Shown: one piece after another, positions 1 to 9,173 of the stretch
Layout: each line of letters opens with the position of its first letter
Numbering within the stretch: the stretch's first letter is position 1
Source: Prevotellaceae bacterium
Lineage (GTDB): Bacteria > Bacteroidota > Bacteroidia > Bacteroidales > UBA932
Length of the DNA: 36,500 nt
Reading direction: 5' to 3'
Assembly (NCBI GenBank): GCA_031266935.1
Contig: JAISAC010000174.1
Location: 1 to 36,500, forward strand
Made by a program: the position numbers and the translations under genes
The notes under the pieces: generated by a model
The model's database searches: none
Seen by the model: only the letters and a program-made list of their open reading frames with translations
Told to the model about the DNA's origin: nothing

Positions 1-111
1 GGTGTATAGGTCAAAATTCAGGCTGATTTTAATCGGCTGCGTTCAATAGGTCAAAATTCAGGCTGATTTTTTTTCGAAATTTTGCTGTTTGTTTTTTTCT
101 TTTTATACTTG

Positions 112-220
112 CACTGTCAAACAAAACGGAAACGGGCAACGCTGGGGAGCGACCCGCCAGGGATAGTTTGACTTATACAGCATTTATGCGGGGGATTGTC
201 TGTTTGGGCAATCCCTTTTT
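112..220 (+). ncRNA. Putative small structured RNA inside the IS, convergent to the transposase
   Basis: TTTG (81-84)-N19-TATACTTG (104-111) promoter-like match; GTCAAAC (116-122)/GTTTGAC (166-172) closing stem enclosing CGGG-CAA-CGCT-GGGG-AGCG-A-CCCG; ends in a terminator-like hairpin. Confidence 0.45.
192..220 (+). terminator. Rho-independent-like terminator
   Basis: GGGATTG-tctgtttggg-CAATCCC-TTTTT. Confidence 0.6.
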
Positions 221-238
221 GCATAACATGCTGGTAAT

Positions 239-1150
239 TTATGCCTTAAAAAACCCATCAATAAACCGTTTACGGTTTTCTTTACTCATTCCACTGTGAT
301 TACGCAAGCTGTTTTTCAATGCTGCGAATGTGCCTTCCAATGCATTATTCGTATTGGGCATATTTTCAACCTCTTCAAAAACAAATAAATACATCAAATT
401 CCTTTTTATGCTCAGCCACGCACTGCGCAAGTTCTTGTGCGTGAAATGACTTTTTCCCGTTTGCTTGTCTACTGTTCGCTCGTTCAGGTAAGAACGCCAC
501 TTTAATTCCCACCTCTCAAACTTTATCGTAAACTCGTCTTTTGTTAACTTTGCCATTTCTTTGGCTAAAAGCCACAACTCTTTACTCGCTTCCAATTTGG
601 GATTAAGGGTCAAATAGCGCCTAATTACGGCCACCTGATGATACTGACAAAATTGAACAGGATAAGCCGAAAATTGTTTGAAAATGCCTTTTAATCCGTC
701 GCAAACTATTCCTCGCAGCTGATATTTTTTTGACAAAATATAGCTGATACCCTCTTGATAGTCTACCAACTTTTCATGCCGTACATACTTGCGCCACAAC
801 TTTTTGCCTGTCTGGCTATCCATTAAAACTACAACACCCCAAGCGCGACCAAAATAGGTACAATCCATTAAAACTATCCCCCCCTAGAGGCATTGTCATG
901 CAGCTAAAATCTTCTTTTACAGTTCGCAAACGCCGTTTTATGGTACTCTCGCTTACCGAAAAGCGCGCGGCAAGTTCGAAAATCGTCTGCTTATTTTGGC
1001 CGTATAGCTGCCACAGCGCTGGCACTGATAATCGATCGCCTCCTGTAAATTGCTTCCCGCAAGCGTAGCATTTGTACTGTTGCTTACCTTGTTTTTTGCC
1101 GTTTTTCTTGGTTACCGGTGAACCACAATAAAAGCACTTTTTTTATTCAT
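239..1150 (-). pseudogene. Transposase with zinc ribbon (KKCFYCGSPVTKKNGKKQGKQQYKCYACGKQF), HTH region and MULE/IS256-like catalytic region, split by two frameshifts
   Basis: The zinc-ribbon/HTH frame (ORF 816-1025 and its upstream extension) and the catalytic frame (ORF 239-868) are offset at a C7 run (878-884, + strand); the only nearby ATG (1150) is out of frame with the zinc ribbon across a T7 run (1138-1144). Confidence 0.7.
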
Positions 1151-1245
1151 AATCTTTGATTTGCTTCAAAGATACTATTTATCGGGATTGCAGAAAATTT
1201 CAGCCTGAATTTTGACCTATATGCCGCGCTTTCATATAATTCCGT

Positions 1246-2628
1246 TTAAATATTCAGCAACTTTTTCAGCATACCGAAGCAGGTGAATGGCGGGTACCTC
1301 GTTGTAATGTCAAACCACGTGGGGCTGGTAACGATAGCCTTACGGTTGCTGAACGCCATGAAGCTGTCCCGGCCGTGGTACTTCCCAATGCCGCTGCCGC
1401 CTACTCCGCCAAACGGCAGGTGGTGGTTGGCAATTTGCAGGAGTATTTCGTTAAAGCAGGTGGCGCCGGCGCTCGTTTTGCGCAGTATCTCCTTTTCCTT
1501 GCAGCGGCTGCCGAAGTAGTAAACTGCCAGAGGTTTTTCGTGGGAGTTCACGTATGAGGTAACTTCATTAATATCATCAAACGTCAGGATGGGGAGTATG
1601 GGGCCAAATATCTCCTCCTGCATGATGGGGTGGCTTGCGCTCATGCCGTCCACCAGCGTTGGGGCAATGTACTTCTCCGGCTCGTTAACCTCGCCGCCGT
1701 AGATGATGTTAACTCCCTGCAGCAGCCCTTTCAGCCGCTCAATAGATTTTCGGTTTACAATGCGCGGGTAGTGCTGGCTTTCCCGGCAGCTGTTGCCGAA
1801 CATTTTGACGATAGCTTCCTCGAACTTTATGATAAATTCGCGCTTTAGGGAACGGTGTATGAACAGGTAGTCCGGCGAAATGCATATCTGGCCGGCGTTG
1901 AGCGTTTTGCCCCACGCTATGCGCCTTACGGCAACGTCGATGTTCGCCTCCCGGTCAACAATGCAGGGGCTTTTTCCGCCCAGCTCCAGCACCACCGGCG
2001 TGAGGTGCTCGGCGGCGGCGCGCATCACTTTTTTGCCGAGCTCGCGGCTGCCGGTGAAAAAGATAATGTCGAAGCGCTGCTCCAGCAGGAAGATGTTCAC
2101 ATCTCTGTTGCCTTGCGCAATCCCGATGTAATCCTCCGTAAAAGTTTCGTTTATCAGCTGCTCCATTACCTTTGCGGTTGCCGGCGCGTAGGGCGACGCC
2201 TTCAGCACGGCGCAGCACCCCGACGAAATTGCCCCTACAAGCGAATTCATCATTATCAGGAACGGGTAGTTCCACGGCGCAATGACAAGCGCTATGCCCA
2301 GCGGCTCGTAAACCACCTTGCTTCTCGAAGGGAACAGCTTGAGGGGGGTAGCAACCTTTTGGGGTTTAGCCCACCTCCTTAGATGCTTAATGTGATACCC
2401 GATTTCCTGAATGACTATGCCGATTTCGGTCATGTATGCCTCTTCGGGCGACTTGTGCAAATCGCTCCACAGCGCGCTGTATATTTTAGGTTTGTAGCGC
2501 TGTATTGCCGACCTGAACTTTTTCAGCTGCTCTATGCGAAACTGAAGATCTTTTGTTCTATGTGTTGCAAAGAATTGACGTTGGCCTTCCAGCATCTTTT
2601 CGATTGCTGATGGTAATGTATTTTCCAT
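1246..2628 (-). CDS. Aldehyde dehydrogenase family protein
   Basis: 460 aa; VIAPWNYPF, FTGSRELGKKVM, LELGGKSP, NAGQICISPDY motifs. Confidence 0.95.
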   Translation of the reverse strand: MENTLPSAIEKMLEGQRQFFATHRTKDLQFRIEQLKKFRSAIQRYKPKIYSALWSDLHKSPEEAYMTEIGIVIQEIGYHIKHLRRWAKPQKVATPLKLFPSRSKVVYEPLGIALVIAPWNYPFLIMMNSLVGAISSGCCAVLKASPYAPATAKVMEQLINETFTEDYIGIAQGNRDVNIFLLEQRFDIIFFTGSRELGKKVMRAAAEHLTPVVLELGGKSPCIVDREANIDVAVRRIAWGKTLNAGQICISPDYLFIHRSLKREFIIKFEEAIVKMFGNSCRESQHYPRIVNRKSIERLKGLLQGVNIIYGGEVNEPEKYIAPTLVDGMSASHPIMQEEIFGPILPILTFDDINEVTSYVNSHEKPLAVYYFGSRCKEKEILRKTSAGATCFNEILLQIANHHLPFGGVGGSGIGKYHGRDSFMAFSNRKAIVTSPTWFDITTRYPPFTCFGMLKKLLNI

Positions 2629-2755
2629 ATTAATATTCTCCTCTTAAAAAAAAATCGCTGTTTTAATTAGTGCTCAACCTGCTGCGCGCCGGCAGCATAC
2701 CGGACACGTACAGGCAGGCAGCGCCTCCCCTGTACAGTACAGGCAGGCGCCCTTT

Positions 2756-2788
2756 GTAAATTCATGGGTTCCCATGAATATTTTTTTT
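2756..2788 (+). terminator. Hairpin followed by a T run
   Basis: ATTCATGGG-tt-CCCATGAAT-a-TTTTTTTT. Confidence 0.45.
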
Positions 2789-3092
2789 CGTTAATTATTC
2801 TGATGATACTTGGAGTAGCGTACGTACCGCAATGAGCAAAAACAGATTAAAAGCCCAAGAACAAGATGGCGGAAGCGCCAATTTTTTCAAGTAAGGTGAA
2901 CAACTAAAGATTACGGCGTATTAAAAATAGGCCATATTTTTACAAATAAATTGATAACAGGCATTATATTTTATCTTAAAAATGCCTGCTCAATGCAATA
3001 ATGCTTACTCAATGTAACAATGTAAAAACTTGGTACAAAGTTAATATTTTTTTTTGAGAATTGCAAGCGCTGATGGATACGCAAATACAGGG

Positions 3093-3827
3093 CTACCACC
3101 TTACGGCTTCCTTGAGCGCCTTGTAGCCGCTGCTGCTTGCTCGGAGCGCCTCGCCGTTTTTGAGGTGTACGCGGTATGATTCTTTTTCGTAGAGCTCGAT
3201 TTTTGCCACCATATCTACGTTTACGATGAAGGAGCGGTGTACGCGGATAAACTGCTGTGGCGGGAGATTTTCTTCAAAGTACTTCATGGTTTTTTCCTTG
3301 AGAAAGATACCCTTGTCGGTGTGCAGCTTGACGTAGTCGCCGTAGGCTTCGACGTAGCAGACGCTGTGCAGCGGGATGACGTGTATTTGCTGGCGGTCTT
3401 TTACGGCAACGCGCGTCAGGGCGCCCGGCGCAGCGAGCGTCAGCGCCGGAAGGCTCTCCGGCGAGGGTTGCCCCGAGCTCACCTTGGCGAGCGCCTTTTG
3501 CAGCGCCGCGTCGAAGCGCTGCTTAGAGTATGGCTTGAGCAGGTAGTCAACGGCGCTCTGCTCAAACGCGCGGATGGCAAACTGGTCGTAGGCGGTGGAG
3601 AAAATCACGAGCGGCGGGTTTTCCACCAGCTCCAGCATCTCCAGCCCGGTGAGCTTGGGCATCTGCACATCGAGGAAGATGAGCTGCGGGGCTTGCTCCT
3701 TGATGGCTTTCATGGCGTCAAAGCCGTTGCTTGCTTCGCCGATAATCGCTACTTCGGGGTAGCTTTTCAGGTAGTGGCGGATGATGTCCCGCGCCGGCGC
3801 CTCGTCGTCAATAATAAGTACTGTCAT
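3093..3827 (-). CDS. LytTR-family response regulator
   Basis: MTVLIIDDEAPARDIIRHYL receiver with FLDVQMP, and C-terminal LytTR domain (FIRVHRSFIVNVDMVAKIE). Confidence 0.95.
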   Translation of the reverse strand: MTVLIIDDEAPARDIIRHYLKSYPEVAIIGEASNGFDAMKAIKEQAPQLIFLDVQMPKLTGLEMLELVENPPLVIFSTAYDQFAIRAFEQSAVDYLLKPYSKQRFDAALQKALAKVSSGQPSPESLPALTLAAPGALTRVAVKDRQQIHVIPLHSVCYVEAYGDYVKLHTDKGIFLKEKTMKYFEENLPPQQFIRVHRSFIVNVDMVAKIELYEKESYRVHLKNGEALRASSSGYKALKEAVRW

Positions 3828-3863
3828 GCTTTTAAACGGTTAAATCGGTGTTTAAATCGGTAT

Positions 3864-4922
3864 TTAAATTGGTATTTTCAGCGCCGCCACAAATTTTCCG
3901 TTTTCTACTTTGGTTTGCAGCAGCGCCGAGGCGCCGTAAAGAAGCCGCAGCTGCTCTTTGGTATTCTTTAGCCCGGTGCCGGAGCCTTTGCGCTGCCCCA
4001 CGGCTTCGGTGTCGAAGTTGTTGCTGATTTCGATGTGCAGCTGCTGCGTTTTTTGCGTGGCCGTCGCCACAATGCGCACCACCTCGGTGCTCTCGTAAAC
4101 GCCGTGCTTTACGGCGTTCTCAAACAGCGGCTGCAGCAGCATGGTGGGTATTTTGAGCGGGAGGCAATCCTCCGCCATGTTCATTTCGTACGCAAGCTTG
4201 CTGCCAAAGCGCAGCTGCTCTATGGAGAGGTAGCGCCTGATGTTCTCCATCTCCTCCTTCAGCGTGGATATTTCGTGGTGCGTGGCGAGCACCGTGTAGC
4301 GCAGGTAGTCCGACAGGGCTACGAGCATCTCCTGCGACTGATTGGCGTCTTTTATTATCAGCGAGTTGAGCGAGTTGAGGCTGTTGAACAGAAAGTGCGG
4401 GTTGATTTGCGACTTGAGCAGGTTGATTTCTCTGTCTTTCAGCATTTTGGTAAGGTGTATTTCGTTGGCGGCCTTTTCGTTCAGCTGCTCAATAGCAATG
4501 CGGAGGTGGTAAACCATCACAATTATCGCGTACAGCAGCGCTCCCTCAAGTATTTTCCACGGCAGCGAGCTGACCATGAAGTCAAAGTAGGCGCCGCTGT
4601 CCTTGATGGCAAAAAGGTACGTAAAGGCGTAGCTGCAACCTAAGCATACCGCCAGCATTAGGGTAAACAGAATGCAGTGCGCCAAAATGTTGAACCTCCA
4701 CGATTTTTTGTCCCACGAGTTGTAGCGAATGGGATACCACAGCGGCAAAAAGCACATGGCAAGCAGCAGGTTAAACGCCAGCGCGTCTATCAGCAGGATG
4801 TGAAACGGTATGCTGCTTACGTAAAATGCTACCGAGATGTAAACGTCAATAACAATCATCCAGCCTGCCACGTAAGCTAAGCGCGACCGGTAAGAGCGGA
4901 GTATCGGGTTGATGTTGTTCAC
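3864..4922 (-). CDS. LytS-type sensor histidine kinase
   Basis: Transmembrane N-terminus; LKSQINPHFLFNSLNSLNSLI (His_kinase family) and C-terminal ATPase motifs (LLQPLFENAVKHG, GTGLKNTKEQL). Confidence 0.93.
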   Translation of the reverse strand: MNNINPILRSYRSRLAYVAGWMIVIDVYISVAFYVSSIPFHILLIDALAFNLLLAMCFLPLWYPIRYNSWDKKSWRFNILAHCILFTLMLAVCLGCSYAFTYLFAIKDSGAYFDFMVSSLPWKILEGALLYAIIVMVYHLRIAIEQLNEKAANEIHLTKMLKDREINLLKSQINPHFLFNSLNSLNSLIIKDANQSQEMLVALSDYLRYTVLATHHEISTLKEEMENIRRYLSIEQLRFGSKLAYEMNMAEDCLPLKIPTMLLQPLFENAVKHGVYESTEVVRIVATATQKTQQLHIEISNNFDTEAVGQRKGSGTGLKNTKEQLRLLYGASALLQTKVENGKFVAALKIPI

Positions 4923-4992
4923 AAATTACTATTCTGCTGTTGCATTATTTTAGGATTAAGGCCAAAGCTCGGCGTGGCGAAGCTTCGTGCTG

Positions 4993-5877
4993 CTAATCGG
5001 GCTTGAGCTTGACTTCGCCCCCGCCAAATACGGCTGTTACCTCCAGAATGAGCGTCTTTTTTTCGTCCACCTCAAAGGTAGGCTTGGGGCGCCTGTCAAC
5101 AAACCTGCCGAACATCTGGTCTTGCCGCAGCTCCACGCGCCAGTCAACGGGGACGTAAAGCAGCACGCCGCCAAACACCGTGTTTATCTCCAGCGTGTGT
5201 ACGCCTTCGTCGAGCTGCGCCTCGCTAAAGTCGAGCTCTGCGCCGCCAAATATGCAGTTAATTTCGCCGCCTCTGAAGTTTTTGACGCTTATCTTTTCGT
5301 GAAGTCCGCTAAATACCGAGTTGTACTCCACGTAGCCCGACTTGGATGCGCCTGGGCGGCCGGCAGTATTCTTTTTTTTGCTGTTGTGGCAGCGGTGGCG
5401 AAACCGGTAAAAAAACGGCGCGCCCGCAGGGAAGTCGCGGCAGTGGTGCAGCTGCCGGTACCTGTCGAACAGCTCGAAGCGCTGCTCGGACGAAAGGTTT
5501 TTTATCCTCTCCGTGCGCTGCCGCCACTTGTTGAAGCGCTGCCTGCGCCAGATCGGGAAGATCGCAACGTTAAGCCCTACAATGATGATGAGGAGCGCCC
5601 AAATGTTTACTTTGAGGAAGCTCAGCGACTCGAAGTTGAGCTCGAACAAAATAAAAAGCCCCCCGATGAGAATCAGGATTACGCCGATAAAAAATTTGCG
5701 GGCGCTGAGCAGGCACAAAAAGCCGATGACGCACGCCAGCATTTTCCACGAAAAAATGATACGCTTGTGCTCAATCGGCAGTACGCCGCTGTCGAACATC
5801 AGCAGCAGCACGCCCGCAGCTACAAAAAGCAAGCCTGTGAAGAGCGAGCGGATGGTGAATAAGCGATGTGTCTTCAT
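4993..5877 (-). CDS. LiaF-like membrane protein (LiaF-type TM region and C-terminal domain)
   Basis: Several TM segments then repeated VFGGxxL/IFGGAELDFSEA motifs typical of LiaF-like C-termini; third gene of the LytSR cluster. Confidence 0.8.
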   Translation of the reverse strand: MKTHRLFTIRSLFTGLLFVAAGVLLLMFDSGVLPIEHKRIIFSWKMLACVIGFLCLLSARKFFIGVILILIGGLFILFELNFESLSFLKVNIWALLIIIVGLNVAIFPIWRRQRFNKWRQRTERIKNLSSEQRFELFDRYRQLHHCRDFPAGAPFFYRFRHRCHNSKKKNTAGRPGASKSGYVEYNSVFSGLHEKISVKNFRGGEINCIFGGAELDFSEAQLDEGVHTLEINTVFGGVLLYVPVDWRVELRQDQMFGRFVDRRPKPTFEVDEKKTLILEVTAVFGGGEVKLKPD

Positions 5878-6065
5878 TTCAAAAGCAATTGTATGGTAAA
5901 CAAAATTGTATGGTAAACGGTATGGTAAACAAATATGTTGTCATTATGCTGTAAAAATTAAGCGTTTTGATTTCGGGGGACGAAGCTACACCCTTCACGG
6001 CGCTTTCTCAACAGGTATTCTGTGTGCTTTGATAAATCCCCGACCAACAGCAGATTTTTATCGAC

Positions 6066-6152
6066 AAATTTGATTCTGAATTCTGAATTTTGAATTTTGA
6101 ATTCCTGACGGCGTAAGCCAATTCAAAATTCAAAATTCAGAATTCAAAATTT
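6066..6152. repeat. Palindromic AATTC-rich element, full copy with CCTGACGGCGTAAGCC core
   Basis: Arms of (TTTTGAATT)n / (AATTCAAAA)n around CCTGACGGCGTAAGCC; CCTGACGGCGTAAGCCAATTCAAAATT is also present at 9992-10018. Confidence 0.75.
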
Positions 6153-8040
6153 CCTTCACCGTTTGGTAAATGCCGTCGGCGTCGAAGCCGCACTCGGCTT
6201 GCAGCTGCGCCATGGCGCCGTGCTCCACAAACCTGTCGGGGATGCCAAGCCTCGTAACCTGCACCTTGTAGCCGTTTGCGGTGAAAAATTCGGCAGCCGC
6301 GCTCCCCATGCCCCCCACAACGGCGCCATCCTCTACGGTAATTACGCGGGTAAAGAGCTTTGCAACCTCGTGCAGCGTTTCCTCATCAACCGGCTTGGCA
6401 AAGCGCATATCGTAGTGCATGACCGAGATGCCCTCCTGCTCGAGCCTGCCCGCGGCCTGCGCCGCAAAGTTGCCGGCGTGGCCAAGGCTTAGCACGGCAA
6501 TGTGGCTGCCGTTCCGGACGAGCCGCGCTTTCCCCACGGGTATTTCTTCAAAAGGCCTGCGCCAGCGCTCCGTAACGCCGCTCCCGCGCGGGTAGCGTAT
6601 GGCAAACGTGCGCTGCTGCGGCAGCTGCGCCGTGTACATCATGCTGCGCAGCTCCACCTCGTTCATCGGAGCGGCCACCACCATGTTGGGGATGCAGCGT
6701 AAGAAGGCAACATCGTAGGCGCCGTGGTGGGTAGCGCCGTCCTCGCCTACAAGCCCGCTGCGGTCGAGGCAAAATACAACGTGCAGGTTTTGCAGCGCCA
6801 CGTCGTGAATGATGGAGTCGTAGCCCCGCTGCATGAAGCTGGAGTAGATGTTGCAAAACGGAATTTTTCCGGCGGCGGCCAGCCCGGCGGAGAACGTTAC
6901 GGCATGCTGCTCGGCAATGCCTACATCGAAAGCGCGGCTGGGCATTTTCTCCATCATGATATTGAGCGACGAGCCGGTGGGCATGGCGGGGGTTATCCCG
7001 ATAATTTTTTCGTTTTTTTCGGCAAGCTCTACGATTGTTTCGCCGAAAACGTGCTGGTAGAGCGGTGGCTGCCCGCTTCTGTTCGTGCAGAGGCGCTCGC
7101 CCGTGTTGCGGTCAAACGTGCCGGGCGCATGCCACAGCGTTTGGTTTTCTTCGGCAGGCTTGTAGCCTTTGCCCTTCACCGTAATGACGTGCAGCAGCTT
7201 GGGACCGGGTATGTTTTTCAGCATTTCCAGCGTACCCACCAGCTTGTTCACATCGTGCCCGTCAATCGGGCCAAAGTAGCGGAAGTTGAGCGCCTCAAAC
7301 AGGTTGCCCCGCCGCAGAATGGAGGACTTGACGGCAATCATTGTTTTTTGCAGAAAGAGGCGAATACCTTTCAGCCGCTCCGTTCGGTTCCAGACCTCGT
7401 TTTTCACCCTGTTGTAAACCTGCGAGGTGGTTATCTTTGTGAGGTATTCGCTGAGCGCTCCTACGCTGGGGTCTATTGCCATGTTGTTGTCGTTGAGGAT
7501 AACGAGCAGGTTTGACTTTTCGATGCCGGCGTTGTTCAGCCCTTCAAAAGCCAGCCCACCGGTCATGGAGCCGTCGCCGATGATGGCCACCACGTGGCGC
7601 TGCTCGCCCTGCATCTTGGCGGCAACCGCCAGGCCCAGCGCAGCCGAAATTGAGGTCGAGGAGTGGCCTGTGCCAAAGGCGTCGTATTCGCTCTCCGCCA
7701 TTTTGGGGAATCCGCTAATGCCGTGGTAGCAGCGGTTGTTGGCAAAGAGCTTGCGCCGCCCCGTCAGGATTTTGTGCGCGTATGCCTGATGCCCAACATC
7801 CCACACCAGCTTGTCGTAGGGCGTGTTGTAAACGTAGTGCAGGGCTACCGTGAGCTCCACCACGCCAAGGCTGGCGCCAAAGTGCCCGGGATTTTCCGAC
7901 ACCTTGTCAATGATAAAATCGCGTACCTCACGACACACCTCCGGCAGCGCTTGCCTGCCTAACCGCTTCAAATCTGTCGGGAACTCTACTGTTTCCAGCA
8001 ATGGGTACTTACCTTGGGGCATACTTGTAAAATTTAACAT
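6130..8040 (-). CDS. dxs: 1-deoxy-D-xylulose-5-phosphate synthase
   Basis: 636 aa; VWDVGHQAYAHKILTGR, GDGSMTGG, FDVGIAEQHAVTFSAGLA, GLVGEDGATHHGAYD. Confidence 0.97.
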   Translation of the reverse strand: MLNFTSMPQGKYPLLETVEFPTDLKRLGRQALPEVCREVRDFIIDKVSENPGHFGASLGVVELTVALHYVYNTPYDKLVWDVGHQAYAHKILTGRRKLFANNRCYHGISGFPKMAESEYDAFGTGHSSTSISAALGLAVAAKMQGEQRHVVAIIGDGSMTGGLAFEGLNNAGIEKSNLLVILNDNNMAIDPSVGALSEYLTKITTSQVYNRVKNEVWNRTERLKGIRLFLQKTMIAVKSSILRRGNLFEALNFRYFGPIDGHDVNKLVGTLEMLKNIPGPKLLHVITVKGKGYKPAEENQTLWHAPGTFDRNTGERLCTNRSGQPPLYQHVFGETIVELAEKNEKIIGITPAMPTGSSLNIMMEKMPSRAFDVGIAEQHAVTFSAGLAAAGKIPFCNIYSSFMQRGYDSIIHDVALQNLHVVFCLDRSGLVGEDGATHHGAYDVAFLRCIPNMVVAAPMNEVELRSMMYTAQLPQQRTFAIRYPRGSGVTERWRRPFEEIPVGKARLVRNGSHIAVLSLGHAGNFAAQAAGRLEQEGISVMHYDMRFAKPVDEETLHEVAKLFTRVITVEDGAVVGGMGSAAAEFFTANGYKVQVTRLGIPDRFVEHGAMAQLQAECGFDADGIYQTVKEILNSEF

Positions 8041-8071
8041 ATCTAAAGGACAAAGATAGCAAACTTTGCGG

Positions 8072-8098
8072 TTTTACTCGCTACTTTTGCGAGTAAAA
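8072..8098. promoter_or_regulatory. Palindrome enclosing a TAnnTTTG box in the dxs/OmpA divergent intergenic region
   Basis: TTTTACTCGC-tactttt-GCGAGTAAAA, 10-bp perfect stem; loop and right arm contain TACTTTTG; TATCTTTG on the minus strand at 8050-8057 suits dxs. Confidence 0.5.
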
Positions 8099-8121
8099 AA
8101 AATTTAATTTATTTGTAACCC

Positions 8122-9144
8122 ATGAAGTACGCAATCCGTTTTACTACAATATCGCTACTGCTGATTTCTGCATCCTGCATTTCGCCTAAAAAATTTCAGG
8201 ATTTGCAAGCTCAAAAAGCAATTTGCGACGACAAAAACGCGCAGCTGGAGTCGGAAAACAAGGATTTGAAAGAAAAAAATCAGCAGCAGCAAGAACTTGA
8301 ACGAAAACAGAATAGCCACATATTCGACCTGCAGGATACGGTGGAGCTGCTGAGGGCAGACCAGCGCCTGCTGAACAGCCGCTACGCCGACTTGCTGAAA
8401 ACGCAGGAAACCATGCAGACGGGCAGCCGGCAGGAAATTCGCAAGCTGCTTGAGCAAATTCAGCAAAATCAGGAAGCGTTGCAGCAAAAAGAAAGCCAGC
8501 TGTTCAACGCGGAGCAGGCGCTTAACGAGCGCACCCTGTCTGCGCAGCAGCTCGAAGCGGAGCTCAACGAGCGCGGGCTTTCCATCCAAAAGCTGGAGGA
8601 GGATTTGGGCGAGCGCAACCGGAAGCTGATAGCCCTGCAGCAAGCCCTGTTCCAAAAAGATTCGGTTGCGCAGGCGCTGCGCAAAAAGGTGGCCGACGCG
8701 CTGCTGGGCTTTGAGGGAAAAGGGCTGACCGTAGCCATGCGCGACGGAAAGGTATATGTTTCGCTCGACGAAAAGCTGGTATTTGCATCGGGCAGCTCCA
8801 CCGTTGACGCGCGCGGCGTTGAGGCTATCAGCAGCTTGGCAAAGGTGCTGGAGCAGAACCCCGACATCAACGTAACCATCGAAGGGCACACCGACGATGT
8901 GCCGTACAAGGGCACAGGTCAGCTGCAGGACAACTGGGATTTGAGCGTGAAGCGCGCCACATCGGTAGTGCGCATTATGCTTAGAAACAGAGGTATAGAC
9001 CAGTCGCGGGTAACGGCGGCGGGCAGGGCTGAGTTTATGCCCCTGCAAGCCGGCAAAACGCCCGAAGTGCGGCAGGCAAACCGGCGCATTGAGGTTATCC
9101 TTGCCCCTAAGCTCGACGAAGTATTTAAGCTGCTGGAAAATTAA
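8122..9144 (+). CDS. OmpA-family lipoprotein with coiled-coil region
   Basis: Lipoprotein signal (LLLISASC), long coiled coil, C-terminal OmpA domain (NVTIEGHTDDVPYKG...RVTAAGRAEF...NRRIEVIL). Confidence 0.92.
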   Translation: MKYAIRFTTISLLLISASCISPKKFQDLQAQKAICDDKNAQLESENKDLKEKNQQQQELERKQNSHIFDLQDTVELLRADQRLLNSRYADLLKTQETMQTGSRQEIRKLLEQIQQNQEALQQKESQLFNAEQALNERTLSAQQLEAELNERGLSIQKLEEDLGERNRKLIALQQALFQKDSVAQALRKKVADALLGFEGKGLTVAMRDGKVYVSLDEKLVFASGSSTVDARGVEAISSLAKVLEQNPDINVTIEGHTDDVPYKGTGQLQDNWDLSVKRATSVVRIMLRNRGIDQSRVTAAGRAEFMPLQAGKTPEVRQANRRIEVILAPKLDEVFKLLEN

Positions 9145-9172
9145 ATTCAAAAATTCAAGAATTCAAAATTCA
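9145..9172. repeat. AATTC-rich repeat (half copy) between ompA-like gene and lgt
   Basis: attcaaaaattcaagaattcaaaattca. Confidence 0.6.
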
Positions 9173-9173
9173 A

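Larger units (their letters stand above)
5..1222 (-). mobile_element. Insertion sequence, probably IS256-like with N-terminal zinc ribbon; ~22-bp terminal inverted repeats TATAGGTCAAAATTCAGGCTGA
   Basis: Left end TATAGGTCAAAATTCAGGCTGA at 5-26, with a second same-orientation copy at 47-67; inverted copy cagcctgaattttgacctata at 1200-1221; transposase-like ORFs between them. Family assignment is from protein appearance only. Confidence 0.75.

Noticed and set aside
4987-5862. 291-aa plus-strand ORF
   Set aside because: Antisense shadow of the LiaF-like gene; similar shadows over dxs, LytSR, TonB receptor, ABC-F and recN were also ignored.
8155-9150. 331-aa minus-strand ORF
   Set aside because: Antisense shadow of the OmpA-family gene.
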